From: Parahoeflea alexandrii
GTDB lineage: Bacteria > Pseudomonadota > Alphaproteobacteria > Rhizobiales > Rhizobiaceae
Assembly: GCF_024105735.1 (NCBI RefSeq)
Contig: NZ_JAAAML010000002.1
Coordinates: 310,001 to 374,000 of the forward strand
DNA: 64,000 nucleotides
Direction: 5' to 3'
Part shown: in pieces, positions 33,708-43,845 of the stretch
How the letters are laid out: every line of letters begins with the position of its first letter
Position numbering within the stretch: position 1 is the first letter of the stretch
Program-made: the position numbers and the translations under genes
The notes under the pieces: generated by a model
Database searches by the model: none
Seen by the model: only the letters and a program-made list of their open reading frames with translations
What the model was told of the DNA's origin: nothing

Positions 33708-36700
33708 ATGGGGGTCAGGAACACCCGCAAGTCGGAAACACTTCTTGCGGAAACGGCGGCAATCGCCTCCAAAGCCAAGAAACCGCACATCAATCCCGAC
33801 GTGCTCTTTTCCAGCGTCAGCATGGACGATCTGGACCTTTTCCCGCCCAAAAGCCTTGCTGCGGCGGCGATCCTGGCGGAATCGGAGGTCCGTGCGTGGA
33901 ATGGCAAGACCTCCCGGCTGAGCCTCGTCAATGCCGATGGCGCCACCAGGGACGACCGTGATGTCTCGATCCTGGCGATCACCACCCTGAACAAGCCTTT
34001 CCTCTATGATTCGGTCATGGGCGAGGTTACCTCGGACATCCGCGACATCCTTATGGCGCTGCATCCGATTCTCGTTGTTGACGGCAAGAAACCGGCGACG
34101 CTGTTCTCCCATGGCGATGGCAGTGATGCTTCCCAGAGGGTCAGCCACATCCAGATCCACTTGCCAAGGCTCAGCGAAGCGGCGGCGGAAGACCTGACCG
34201 CCCGCGTTCGCCATGTGCTTGATCAGGTTCAGGCTGCGGTAGGCGACTGGAAATCCATGCTGGCGATGATCGACCACAGCGCCGCCGATCTCGTTGCACT
34301 TGACGTCGACAAGAAAACCGAGCCGGCCCGCCAGGAGGCTCTGGCCTTCATCACCTGGCTGCGCGACAACAATTTTACCTTTCTGGGCATGCGTGAGTAT
34401 GTCTATGAAGGCGAGGGAAAATCGGCCGAACTGAGCCGCGCCTCAAGCGAGGGGCTCGGTATCCTGTCGGACCCGGATGTTCTGGTCTTACGGCTCGGCA
34501 AGGATCAGGTCACCACCACGCCGGAAATCCTCGATTTCCTGCAGGGACCGGATTTCCTGATCGTCACCAAGGCCAATGTCCGCTCTGTGATCCACCGTCG
34601 CGCCTATATGGATTACATCGGCATCAAGCGCTTCAATTCGAAGGGCAAGGTGATCGGCGAACTGCGGATCGTCGGACTTTTCACGTCCACGGCCTATACG
34701 AGGTCGGTCACCAAGATCCCGATGCTGCGCTCGAAGGTGCAATCGGTCGTTTCCGAATTCGGCTTCGATCCGGAAAGCCACTCCGGCAAACTTCTGCTCA
34801 ACACCCTGGAAGCCTATCCGCGCGATGACCTGTTCCAGATCGATGCCCATCTGTTGGCCCGGTTCTGCATGCAGATCAACGAATTGTCCGATCGCCCGCG
34901 CGTCAGGGTCCTGCCGCGGATCGACCGTTTCGACCGCTTTGTCTCGCTCATCGTCTATGTTCCCCGCGACCAGTATGATTCGATCGCGCGCGAACGCATC
35001 GGCGACTATTTCAAGACGGTCTACAATGGTCGTGTGTCGGCTTACTACCCGGCCTTTCCCGAAGGCGGCGTGGCCCGGGTGCATTTCATCATCGGCCGCT
35101 CCGAGGGAAAGACACCGCAAATCCCGCAGGATCAGCTCGAGCGCGATGTCCGGTCGATCGTCACCCGCTGGGAGGACCAGTTCCGTGCCATCGGCGGCGC
35201 CCTTTCCGAACGCATCAATGTCAGCCAGTCCTACAAGGAACGGTTCCGGCCCGAAGAGGCGCTCGAGGACCTCGACAACATCATCGCCTGCAAGGACACC
35301 GGCGCTCTTCAGATTTCCTTCTACCGCGGCCAGGGCATGTCGGATGACCATCTGGCACTGAAGATCTTTCATGCCGGTGAGCCGGTGGCCCTTTCGCGCC
35401 GGGTACCGCTCCTTGAAAATCTCGGATTCAAGGTGATCAGCGAGCAGACCCACGAGATCTTTCTTGACGAGCGGGCCGGTGTGTCGAGCACGGTGGTTCT
35501 GCATGACATGGAAATCATCCACGAGGACAAGCGCGGCATCGATCTCGATCTCGACGGCGCAAGGCTGGAGGAAGCCTTCCTGTCGGTCTGGCGCGGAGAG
35601 ACCGACAATGACAGCTACAACCGGCTGGTCACAAATGCCGGTCTGAGTGTTCGCGAGGCAACGGTGCTGCGCGCTTTTGCCCGGTATCTGCGCCAAGCAG
35701 GCATCGCCTATTCGCAGGAATACATCGCGCTGAGCCTCAACCGCCATTCCGACATCGCCGCGAAATTGTTCGAATTGTTCCGGATCCGGTTCGATACCGG
35801 CTTGAAGGAGGCAAAGCGTACTGAACAGAGTTCCAGCGTGACGGAAGCCATCGAGGCCGCCCTTGCCGAAGTGCCGAGCCTCGACGATGACCGCATCCTT
35901 CGGCGCTACGTCAACGCCATCGAATCCTCGCTCAGAACCAATTACTTCCAGACCGGTGCCGACGGTGCGCCGCGTCCGGCGCTGGCCTTCAAGCTCGATC
36001 CGAAGAAGCTCGAGGGGCTTCCCGAGCCGCGTCCGTTCCGGGAGATCTTCGTCTATGGTTCGGAAGTCGAGGGCGTTCACCTGCGCTTCGGCCCCGTTGC
36101 CCGCGGCGGGCTGCGCTGGTCGGACAGAGCCCAGGACTACCGCACCGAAGTGCTCGGCCTGGTAAAGGCGCAGCAGGTCAAGAACGCCGTCATCGTGCCG
36201 GTTGGTGCCAAGGGCGGCTTCTATCCCAAGAAACTGCCCGCCGAAGGCGGCCGCGACGCAATTTTCGAAGCCGGGCGCGACGCCTACAAGCTCTTCATCC
36301 GTACCCTGCTGTCGGTGACCGACAACATCGTCGGCGACGCCATTGTGCCGCCGGCCGATACCGTTCGTCATGACGCCGACGACCCCTATTTCGTGGTCGC
36401 CGCCGACAAGGGCACCGCGACCTTCTCAGACACCGCCAATGCGCTCAGCCAGGAACAGGATTTCTGGCTCGATGACGCCTTCGCGTCCGGTGGATCGGCC
36501 GGCTATGACCACAAGAAGATGGGCATTACCGCCCGCGGCGCATGGGAAGCGGTCAAACGGCATTTCCGCGAAATGAACATCGACATCCAGACCACGCCGT
36601 TCACCGCCGCCGGCGTCGGCGACATGTCCGGCGACGTGTTCGGCAACGGCATGCTGCTGTCGACCCAGATCAGGCTCCTGGCTGCCTTCGATCACCGCGA

Positions 36701-38498
36701 CATCTTCATCGATCCTGAGCCGGATTGCGCCATAGGCTTTGCCGAGCGAAGCCGGCTGTTCGATCTTGGCCGGTCGAGCTGGCAGGACTACGACAAGTCC
36801 AAGCTCTCCAAGGGTGGCATGATCATCCCGCGCTCGCTCAAATCGGTCGAGCTGACACCGGAGGCCGCCGCCGTCATCGGGCTCGCGCCCGGCAAGGCAA
36901 CGCCGCAGGACATCATGACCGCGATCCTGTCGATGGAGACCGATCTCCTGTGGTTCGGCGGCATCGGCACCTACATCAAGGACGCCGGCGAGAACGATGC
37001 CGATGTCGGTGACCGCGCCAACGACGCCATCCGCATCCACGCCCGCCAGGTCCGCGCCAAGGTGATCGGCGAGGGCGCCAATCTCGGCGTCACCCAGAAG
37101 GGCCGGATTGCCTATGCGCTCAATGGCGGCCGCTGCAATTCGGATGCGATCGACAATTCCGCGGGAGTCAATTCCTCCGACGTCGAGGTCAACATCAAGA
37201 TCGCCCTGGCCAATGCCATGCGCGAGAACCGCCTGACCCGGCCCAAGCGCAACACGCTTCTGGCGGCCATGACCGATGAAGTCGCCGAGCTGGTGCTGCG
37301 CAACAACTATCTGCAGACCCTTGCGATCTCCGTCGCAGAGGCCGAAGGCGTGTCCGGTGTCGGCGAACTCAACCGGGTGATGGGCAATCTCGAGGCCCGA
37401 GGGTTGCTCAATCGCAAGGTGGAGTACCTGCCCGACGATGTGGCCGTGGCCGAGCGCGTGGCGGCCGGTCGTGCCCTGACCCGGCCCGAAATCGGGGTCC
37501 TGCTCTCCTACGCCAAGCTGGTGCTGTTCGACGAGATCGTCGCCAGCGGCCTGCCGGACGACCCCTATTTCGATTCGGCACTGCGATCTTATTTCCCCAG
37601 GAAGATGCAGAAGCCGCATTCAGCCGATATTGCCAGCCACCGGCTCAGGCGCGAGATCATCTCGACCCTGCTGGGCAATGATGCGATCAACCGCGGCGGG
37701 CCAGCCTTCGTCATCGGCATGGGCGACAAGTCCGGCGCCACGGCCGGTGAAATCGTCAAGGCCTTTGTGCTGGCGCGTGACGGGCTTTCGCTCAACCGGC
37801 TCTATGCCGAGGTCGATGATCTCGACACCAGGGTACCGGGCGCGGTGCAAAACCAGCTCTACGCCCGCATCAGTGACACGCTCAAGAGCGTCACCGGCTG
37901 GGCGCTCAAGACCGGTGCGGCGCAAGGCGATCTTGCCATCGCCGTCAAGTCTATGCAGGAAAGCCTGGCCAAACTTGACGGGAAGCTTGCCTCTGCCATG
38001 CCCGATTTCATGCGCCAGGAAGCCGAGGAAGCCCGTGATGAACTGATCGCACAGGCGGTTCCCGCCGATCTGGCGACACATATTGCGGGCCTCGGTGGTT
38101 TGACTCTGGCGCCTGATATCTGCCACGTCGCGGCCCATTCAAAGACCGATCTGGGCCGGGCGACGCAGGCCTTCTTTGCCGTCACCGAAGCCTTCCGCCT
38201 GGGAAGGATCGTCGCTGCCGTCGACCGGATCCCGGTCACCGACCACTTCGAGGGACTGGCGCTGGCGCGCAGCCTCGACGAGATCTCGGAGGCCCGCCGG
38301 ATCATCGCCGGCGCGGCGCTCGACAGCAACACGAAGGCTGCGAGCCCCGCCGAGGAGTGGCTCAAGACCAACAAGGATCGAATTGCGCATGTCCGCGGAC
38401 AGATCCTGTCGCTGACCGACAGCGGCGAGTTGTCCGTTGCAAAACTCACCGTCGCCGCCGGCATGCTGAGCGATCTGGCTCGATCCTTGCGGACATGA
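33708..38498 (+). CDS. gdhB: Large NAD-dependent glutamate dehydrogenase
   Basis: A 1596-residue enzyme of the 180-kDa GDH class, which oxidises glutamate to 2-oxoglutarate and ammonia for growth on amino acids. N-terminal regulatory ACT-like regions precede the catalytic core: VHLRFGPVARGGLRWSDRAQDYRTEVLGLVKAQQVKNAVIVPVGAKGGFYPKK (about residues 785-840), GVGDMSGDVFGNGMLLS and FGGIGTYIK. Length matches the family. The TTGGAGGGAATGGA leader supports the ATG at 33708. Release of ammonia links it to the GlnK/Amt systems in this window. The symbol is used loosely for this class. Confidence 0.95.
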   Translation: MGVRNTRKSETLLAETAAIASKAKKPHINPDVLFSSVSMDDLDLFPPKSLAAAAILAESEVRAWNGKTSRLSLVNADGATRDDRDVSILAITTLNKPFLYDSVMGEVTSDIRDILMALHPILVVDGKKPATLFSHGDGSDASQRVSHIQIHLPRLSEAAAEDLTARVRHVLDQVQAAVGDWKSMLAMIDHSAADLVALDVDKKTEPARQEALAFITWLRDNNFTFLGMREYVYEGEGKSAELSRASSEGLGILSDPDVLVLRLGKDQVTTTPEILDFLQGPDFLIVTKANVRSVIHRRAYMDYIGIKRFNSKGKVIGELRIVGLFTSTAYTRSVTKIPMLRSKVQSVVSEFGFDPESHSGKLLLNTLEAYPRDDLFQIDAHLLARFCMQINELSDRPRVRVLPRIDRFDRFVSLIVYVPRDQYDSIARERIGDYFKTVYNGRVSAYYPAFPEGGVARVHFIIGRSEGKTPQIPQDQLERDVRSIVTRWEDQFRAIGGALSERINVSQSYKERFRPEEALEDLDNIIACKDTGALQISFYRGQGMSDDHLALKIFHAGEPVALSRRVPLLENLGFKVISEQTHEIFLDERAGVSSTVVLHDMEIIHEDKRGIDLDLDGARLEEAFLSVWRGETDNDSYNRLVTNAGLSVREATVLRAFARYLRQAGIAYSQEYIALSLNRHSDIAAKLFELFRIRFDTGLKEAKRTEQSSSVTEAIEAALAEVPSLDDDRILRRYVNAIESSLRTNYFQTGADGAPRPALAFKLDPKKLEGLPEPRPFREIFVYGSEVEGVHLRFGPVARGGLRWSDRAQDYRTEVLGLVKAQQVKNAVIVPVGAKGGFYPKKLPAEGGRDAIFEAGRDAYKLFIRTLLSVTDNIVGDAIVPPADTVRHDADDPYFVVAADKGTATFSDTANALSQEQDFWLDDAFASGGSAGYDHKKMGITARGAWEAVKRHFREMNIDIQTTPFTAAGVGDMSGDVFGNGMLLSTQIRLLAAFDHRDIFIDPEPDCAIGFAERSRLFDLGRSSWQDYDKSKLSKGGMIIPRSLKSVELTPEAAAVIGLAPGKATPQDIMTAILSMETDLLWFGGIGTYIKDAGENDADVGDRANDAIRIHARQVRAKVIGEGANLGVTQKGRIAYALNGGRCNSDAIDNSAGVNSSDVEVNIKIALANAMRENRLTRPKRNTLLAAMTDEVAELVLRNNYLQTLAISVAEAEGVSGVGELNRVMGNLEARGLLNRKVEYLPDDVAVAERVAAGRALTRPEIGVLLSYAKLVLFDEIVASGLPDDPYFDSALRSYFPRKMQKPHSADIASHRLRREIISTLLGNDAINRGGPAFVIGMGDKSGATAGEIVKAFVLARDGLSLNRLYAEVDDLDTRVPGAVQNQLYARISDTLKSVTGWALKTGAAQGDLAIAVKSMQESLAKLDGKLASAMPDFMRQEAEEARDELIAQAVPADLATHIAGLGGLTLAPDICHVAAHSKTDLGRATQAFFAVTEAFRLGRIVAAVDRIPVTDHFEGLALARSLDEISEARRIIAGAALDSNTKAASPAEEWLKTNKDRIAHVRGQILSLTDSGELSVAKLTVAAGMLSDLARSLRT

Positions 38499-38530
38499 CC
38501 GAACAACCGCACCTCTAGAGGGCAGCAGAC

Positions 38531-39925
38531 ATGACTGACGTAACCGGATTGCCATCTGCGCCTGTCGTCCAGCGCCGCAGCGTATGGGGCTGGATGCTGT
38601 TTGACTGGGCGGCGCAGCCGTTCTTCACCGTCGTCACCACCTTCATCTTCGGCCCCTACTTCATCAGCCGCATGGCGAGTGACCCGGCAACCGGCCAGGC
38701 CGCCTGGGGCTACGGCATTGCTGCCGGCGGTCTGCTGATCGCCCTGTTTTCGCCTATCCTCGGTTCCATTGCCGATCAGACCGGACCGCGCAAACCCTGG
38801 ATAGCATCCTTTGCGATCCTCAAGATCCTAGCCCTCTGCAGCCTCTGGTTTGCCGCACCGGGTTCGAGCGTCGTCGCCGTTGTGGTTGCCTTCACGCTGG
38901 CCGCGGTGGCAGCCGAGTTTTCAATCGTGTTCAACGATTCGATGCTGTTGCGCCTGGTTCCCAAAGCACAGATCGGACGCGTATCCAATCTCGCCTGGGG
39001 CCTGGGGTATCTTGGCGGCATGATCGTGCTGATCTTCATCATCGCCTTCCTGGCCGCATCGCCTGAAACCGGCAAGACCCTGATCGGCATCGATCCGCTG
39101 TTTGGCCTCGATCCGGTCCAGGGCGAGGATGCCCGTGCCTCGGGCCCGATCTCCGCACTCTGGTACGCCGTCTTCATCCTGCCGATGTTCCTGTTCACGC
39201 CGGATGCCGGTGGCCGCCGGGCTCTCAAGGGTGCGGTCCGTGACGGCCTGGCCGAATTGCGTTCGACGCTTGGCGAAGTCCGGCAGCGCGCCGGCATCTT
39301 CCGCTTTCTGATCGCCCGCATGATCTACCAGGACGGCGTCAATGCGTTGCTTTCCCTGGGAGGCGGTTTTGCCGCCGCGATGTTCGGCTGGTCGATCACC
39401 GAAATCGGCGTCTACGGCATCATGCTCAACGTGGTGGCGATTTTCTCTTGCCTCTATGCGAGCCGCCTCGACACGCAGCTTGGCTCCAAGCTGGTTGTTC
39501 TGATAGCCATACTGCTGTTGCTGATCGCCACGGTCGGCATCGTTTCTACCGGACCGGGCTTCACCCTGTTCGGAGGACTGCCCCTCGGCGATGCCGACAC
39601 TGGCGGATTGTTCGGAACGGCTGCCGAAAAAGCCTACATCATGTTTGGTTTGCTGATCGGCATAGCCTTCGGCCCGGTTCAGGCCTCCTCGCGCGCCTAC
39701 ATGGCGCGGAGTGTCACCGAAGACGAGGCTGGACGTTACTTTGGTATCTATGCACTGGCCGGGCGCGCCACCAGTTTCCTGGCACCTTTCCTGGTTGCCA
39801 CGGTCACGGCTCTGAGCGGATCGGCGCGTCTGGGCATGGCCACCATCACTCTCTTCTTCGCAGTTGGACTGGTCATTCTCTGGACCACGCCCTATCCAGC
39901 CGACCAGCCGGATCGCAAAGCCTGA
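38531..39925 (+). CDS. UMF1 (Atg22-like) family MFS transporter
   Basis: A 464-residue protein with about twelve membrane segments. It begins with RRSVWGWMLFDWAAQPFFTVVTTFIFGPYF, the UMF1 signature, and includes SPILGSIADQTGPRKPWI (MFS loop 2-3 motif). UMF1 transporters are thought to export amino acids or other small molecules; the substrate here is unknown. It starts 32 bases after the GDH gene on the same strand and may be co-transcribed, which would fit amino-acid traffic. Confidence 0.85.
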   Translation: MTDVTGLPSAPVVQRRSVWGWMLFDWAAQPFFTVVTTFIFGPYFISRMASDPATGQAAWGYGIAAGGLLIALFSPILGSIADQTGPRKPWIASFAILKILALCSLWFAAPGSSVVAVVVAFTLAAVAAEFSIVFNDSMLLRLVPKAQIGRVSNLAWGLGYLGGMIVLIFIIAFLAASPETGKTLIGIDPLFGLDPVQGEDARASGPISALWYAVFILPMFLFTPDAGGRRALKGAVRDGLAELRSTLGEVRQRAGIFRFLIARMIYQDGVNALLSLGGGFAAAMFGWSITEIGVYGIMLNVVAIFSCLYASRLDTQLGSKLVVLIAILLLLIATVGIVSTGPGFTLFGGLPLGDADTGGLFGTAAEKAYIMFGLLIGIAFGPVQASSRAYMARSVTEDEAGRYFGIYALAGRATSFLAPFLVATVTALSGSARLGMATITLFFAVGLVILWTTPYPADQPDRKA

Positions 39926-39982
39926 AGAAATACAGACACTTGGCGCCCCCGAGCATTCTCCGTACCTGGGATATGGAGTTCG

Positions 39983-39997
39983 CATACTCCGAGTATG
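39983..39997. repeat. 15-base perfect palindrome between convergent genes
   Basis: CATACTC-C-GAGTATG lies between the 3' ends of the UMF1 transporter and purH. A weaker hairpin (CCCGC at 40007-40011 with GCGGG at 40030-40034, then CTTTTT) follows and may terminate the transporter transcript. Confidence 0.4.
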
Positions 39998-40152
39998 GAA
40001 AGACAACCCGCATGGATCACGCACTGGCGGCGGGCTTTTTCTGTCACTGTCAGCCAGGCGCGGCTTGCTGGTAGACCCCTAGATCATACCAGGCCCTTAA
40101 CGGCTTGCGGATTCATTGCATCATGGCTCAAAAAACATGCAGGCATCCGCCC

Positions 40153-41766
40153 TCAATGACGGAAATGACGCATGCCGGTAAACACCATGGCGATTCCGGC
40201 CTCGTCCGCCGCATCGATCACGTCCTGGTCCCGCATCGAGCCACCCGGCTGCACCACCGCCGTGGCGCCCGCCTCGATCGCCGACAGCAGCCCGTCGGCA
40301 AACGGGAAGAAGGCATCGGAGGCAACGACGCTGCCCTTGGTCAGCGGCGCTTCCAGGCCGAGCACTTCCGCCGCATCGACGGCCTTGCGCGCCGCGATCC
40401 GCGCAGAATCGACGCGGCTCATTTGTCCGGCGCCGATACCGACGGTGGCACCGTTGAGCGCGTAGACGATGGCGTTGGACTTGACGTGCTTGGCAACCCG
40501 GAAGGCAAAGCCCAGATCGGCGAGTTCCCGCGCATCCGGCGCCCGCCTGGTTACCACCTTGAAATCTTCCGGCAGCACGATGCCGTTGTCGCGCCCCTGC
40601 ACCAGCAGACCGCCGGCGACCGTCTTGACCGTCAGCCCGGGCTGGCGCGGGTCCGCCAGTTCCCCGGTGACCATCAGGCGCAGGTTCTTCTTCGCCGACA
40701 GGATGTCCTTTGCTTCCTCGCTGGCGTCCGGAGCAATGATCACCTCGGTGAACAGCTTGACGATCTCCGTCGCTGTCTCGGCGTCGAGCGTGCGGTTGAG
40801 CGCGATGATGCCGCCGAACGCCGAGGTCTGGTCGCATTCCAGCGCCCGGCGATAGGCTTCGACCAGGCTGTCGCCCACGGCCACGCCGCACGGATTTGCA
40901 TGCTTGATGATGGCGCAGGCGGCGCGGTCACGGTCAAACTCGCTGACCAGTTCGAACGCGGCATCGGTATCATTGATATTGTTGTAGGACAGCTGCTTGC
41001 CCTGCAGAAGTGTCGCGGTCGCAACCCCGGGGCGCTGCTCACCATTGGAATAGAACGCAGCCGCCTGGTGCGGGTTCTCACCGTAGCGCATGACGTCAAG
41101 CAGCCGGCCGCCAAAGGCGCGGTGGCGCGGCGCCTCGAGCGCGAGTTCGGTGGCAAACCATCCCGAAACCGCCGCGTCGTAGGCCGCTGTCCGGGCAAAG
41201 GCCAGCGCCGCGAGCTCGCGCCGGAGCGCCAAAGGAACCGATCCGTCATTGCTGCGCAGCGCTTCGAGCACGCGCCCGTAATCGCCCGGATCGGTGACTG
41301 CCGTCACATAGGCATGGTTCTTGGCCGAAGCACGGATCATCGCCGGGCCGCCGATGTCGATGTTCTCGACGATCGTGGCCGAATCGGCGCCACCGGCCAC
41401 CGTCTGCTCGAACGGATAGAGATTGACCACCGCGAGGTCGATCTCCGCAATCTTGTGCGCCTGCATCGCCGAACGGTGCTCCTCGTCGGCACGGATGGAG
41501 AGCAGGCCGCCGTGAACGCCGGGATGCAGCGTCTTGACCCGCCCATCCATGATCTCGGGAAATCCGGTCAGGTCGGACACATCACGGACCACAAGCCCGG
41601 CCGCTTCGAGCGCTGCCCGGGTACCTCCGGTGGAAACCAGCTCGACACCGAGAGCCACAAGATCACGGGCAAACTCCACCAGGCCGGTCTTGTCGGAAAC
41701 CGACAGCAGCGCGCGGCGGACCGGCACCAGATCCGGCACAGGATGGTTCTTGGATACGACAGCCAT
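40153..41766 (-). CDS. purH: Bifunctional AICAR transformylase / IMP cyclohydrolase
   Basis: A 537-residue enzyme for the last two steps of purine synthesis. The N-terminal MGS/cyclohydrolase domain shows [34 protein letters not shown] and HPGVHGGLL; the C-terminal transformylase shows [12 protein letters not shown] (here MRYGENPHQ), [14 protein letters not shown] and the C-terminal [32 protein letters not shown]. Standard length. Convergent with the UMF1 gene. A GC hairpin lies between it and the heparinase-like gene upstream. Confidence 0.97.
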   Translation of the reverse strand: MAVVSKNHPVPDLVPVRRALLSVSDKTGLVEFARDLVALGVELVSTGGTRAALEAAGLVVRDVSDLTGFPEIMDGRVKTLHPGVHGGLLSIRADEEHRSAMQAHKIAEIDLAVVNLYPFEQTVAGGADSATIVENIDIGGPAMIRASAKNHAYVTAVTDPGDYGRVLEALRSNDGSVPLALRRELAALAFARTAAYDAAVSGWFATELALEAPRHRAFGGRLLDVMRYGENPHQAAAFYSNGEQRPGVATATLLQGKQLSYNNINDTDAAFELVSEFDRDRAACAIIKHANPCGVAVGDSLVEAYRRALECDQTSAFGGIIALNRTLDAETATEIVKLFTEVIIAPDASEEAKDILSAKKNLRLMVTGELADPRQPGLTVKTVAGGLLVQGRDNGIVLPEDFKVVTRRAPDARELADLGFAFRVAKHVKSNAIVYALNGATVGIGAGQMSRVDSARIAARKAVDAAEVLGLEAPLTKGSVVASDAFFPFADGLLSAIEAGATAVVQPGGSMRDQDVIDAADEAGIAMVFTGMRHFRH

Positions 41767-41871
41767 ATGGAAATCCCTCGAAAACAGCCGCGTCAGCCCG
41801 GCGGCGAGGATGCGTTAACACAGGCCGAAGGCCGATAAAACACGCAATTGGGCTTATCTGTGGAGCAATCC

Positions 41872-41895
41872 CGGCCCGGCGAGGTGACCGGGCCG
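41872..41895 (-). terminator. Hairpin downstream of the heparinase-like gene
   Basis: CGGCCCGG pairs with CCGGGCCG around an eight-base loop, four bases past the heparinase stop on the minus strand. There is no clear T-tract, so it may be an attenuated terminator or 3' stabiliser. Confidence 0.5.
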
Positions 41896-41899
41896 CCGG

Positions 41900-43675
41900 C
41901 TATGCGCGCGGCAGATTGGTGCGGATCAGCTTCCAGTCGATCTGGGAGCGTTCGCCAACCACGAATTCAAGCGTGATCTGTTTGCTGGTTCGGGCCCCGG
42001 CCAGGTCGGCAAAATGGACGTCTTCCTCGATCTTCGGGACCAGATCCCGCGCGACGAAAGCCCAGGATTCACCATCACCGGCAGTGAGATGAACCACGCC
42101 ATCCTCGTCCTGGGACACCGATATCGTCGGATGGACATGAAACCGCGCCACCGCCGGGGTCCGGTCATCCGGTCGTGGCTCGCTTTCATCGGGCCGGATC
42201 ACCTGGTCGCGGCCCTGCACCTCGTGACCTGACGACAGCATGCGGATCTTGCGGCGATGTAAAAGCTTCAACGAACCTGCATAGCCGTCGTGGACCGCAT
42301 CGAAGCCCTGATGGATACCCTCCTCGTCGAGCGAACGGACGGTGACCCCGCGCACGCCGCCGGTGACGATCGGTCCGAGGAAGGAGGAATGCGAGAACTT
42401 GAGCGACGACCTGTCATCCAGCGTCACCGTGGAGTGGGCAGCGGTCATCCGGGCAAAATCGGCATATTGCGTATGCGGCACCACCGGGGCACCGGCATTG
42501 ACGATGAAACAGTTCGCCCCCGAAGACAGTTCGAACGAGAGGCATCCCGCATGGGTCTGGTTCGACAAAATCCCCTTTGGCGGTGGTCCGGTATCGGCAA
42601 TCAGCACGGCATTCCCGGCTGACAGCCTCTGATACTGCGAATGCGGCATTTCGCGGAATGCAGAACCCGAGGTTTCATCGTAACGCAGCACACCGAGAAG
42701 CCGGTCCGCGGAAACCGCCGAAGAGCCATTGAACAGCACCAGTTCACCGTTGGAATGACGGAAGAAACGCAGGGCAGAAAACATCCGGTCCATGCCCGCC
42801 GCCATGTTGCGCGGTGGCTTCTGGCCGAGATTGATGTAGGTCTGCTTGAGCGGCAGCAGATGCGTCAGCAGCTCGATCAGCACCATCGGATTGCGCGACA
42901 CGTGTCCGCCATCGGGCAGGATCTGCGCATTGATTTCGCTGTCGAGGTTGCGGGATGCAGCCCGAACCGCGCCGGAACTCGAGGGCAGGCAAAGGCTTGC
43001 CATCGCCAGTGCGATCCGCGCCTTGAACCGGGTCGCATCTCCCGGCATTGCCCTGGCCACATGCTTCAGATACCGGGCCTGCAACGCGATGCTCTTGAGA
43101 AAGCGCCGGTAGAAACCGTGATCGGCGCCACGCAGCACGATCGGCGAGTGCGAAAACCAGGCGATCAGCCGGTTCGAAAGCACTTCCGGCTCATAGGCAT
43201 GCCCGCCAAGCGCACGCCCTTCCACCGCGATCCAGTCATCGACCAGCGCCCGTGCATTGGCGCAGGCCAGATCGTGATCGGCTGCACGCATATGCCTGAG
43301 CCAGCCGAAACCGTGCAGGCTGCGCATGAAGGCCTCGCTCGCCCCCTCCACCTGGAACGGGCTGCCACCATCGGTGTCGATCAGGTTGCCGCCCATGGCA
43401 AAGCGGCCCGAATAGATTTCTTCGGCAATATGGGGATCGGCGATGCGCAAGTCGATCGGCGCCACCACCAGCCGGTCCGGGGTGCCACCGGTAAAGCGCA
43501 ACGCATTTACCCGGCCGAGCGCAATGCGCCGCGCAAACCGTCGCCAGATTTCGGTCCCGTACAGTCGCCCTGAGCGTTGCGAATCGAGAATAGAAAATGC
43601 CAATCGGGAATTCCTGAAACCGGGTCCCGGCCCTCCACCGGACCAGAATCGTAACACAGTCGCTTGATTGTTCAA
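41900..43675 (-). CDS. Heparinase II/III family protein
   Basis: A 591-residue protein. The N-terminal alpha-helical toroid (about 90-310) contains FGWLRHMRAADHDLACANARALVDDWI and NPMVLIELLTHLLPLKQTYI; the C-terminal half is a beta-sandwich (FELSSGANCFIVNAGAPVV, TVTLDDRSSLKFSHSS, RFHVHPTISVSQDEDGVVHL). This is the heparinase II/III-like lyase architecture. The rhizobial versions sit beside purH and rsmB and their substrate is not known. No signal peptide is evident. A complex palindrome lies 70 bases upstream. Confidence 0.9.
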   Translation of the reverse strand: MNNQATVLRFWSGGGPGPGFRNSRLAFSILDSQRSGRLYGTEIWRRFARRIALGRVNALRFTGGTPDRLVVAPIDLRIADPHIAEEIYSGRFAMGGNLIDTDGGSPFQVEGASEAFMRSLHGFGWLRHMRAADHDLACANARALVDDWIAVEGRALGGHAYEPEVLSNRLIAWFSHSPIVLRGADHGFYRRFLKSIALQARYLKHVARAMPGDATRFKARIALAMASLCLPSSSGAVRAASRNLDSEINAQILPDGGHVSRNPMVLIELLTHLLPLKQTYINLGQKPPRNMAAGMDRMFSALRFFRHSNGELVLFNGSSAVSADRLLGVLRYDETSGSAFREMPHSQYQRLSAGNAVLIADTGPPPKGILSNQTHAGCLSFELSSGANCFIVNAGAPVVPHTQYADFARMTAAHSTVTLDDRSSLKFSHSSFLGPIVTGGVRGVTVRSLDEEGIHQGFDAVHDGYAGSLKLLHRRKIRMLSSGHEVQGRDQVIRPDESEPRPDDRTPAVARFHVHPTISVSQDEDGVVHLTAGDGESWAFVARDLVPKIEEDVHFADLAGARTSKQITLEFVVGERSQIDWKLIRTNLPRA

Positions 43676-43745
43676 CTGTCGCTAATGCATGTCGCGCTCA
43701 TTTGGATTCCATTGAGCGATAACGTCTATGCACTACTTCAAAGGG

Positions 43746-43785
43746 TTACAGCGCCGCCCATCCAATTGGATGTACGACGCTGTAA
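43746..43785. promoter_or_regulatory. Nested palindrome upstream of the heparinase-like gene
   Basis: Outer arms TTACAGCG (43746-43753) and CGCTGTAA (43778-43785) flank, with equal six-base spacers, a perfect 12-base palindrome ATCCAATTGGAT (43760-43771). The symmetrical 40-base element is 70 bases upstream of the heparinase-like ATG and is a candidate operator; it could also form a hairpin at the end of the rsmB transcript. Confidence 0.5.
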
Positions 43786-43845
43786 TGTGAACTTGTGAGG
43801 CAGTTGTCAATGTTTTCAAGCGGCAACCGGTCCATTCCTGAAGGG

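Noticed and set aside
34488-36371. A 627-codon open frame antisense to the glutamate dehydrogenase gene
   Set aside because: It is a shadow frame of a high-GC gene; the composition (many Asp, Gly, His and Arg) shows no family and the sense strand has clear GDH motifs.
40105-41838. A 577-codon frame antisense to purH
   Set aside because: Shadow frame; purH has complete family motifs on the other strand.
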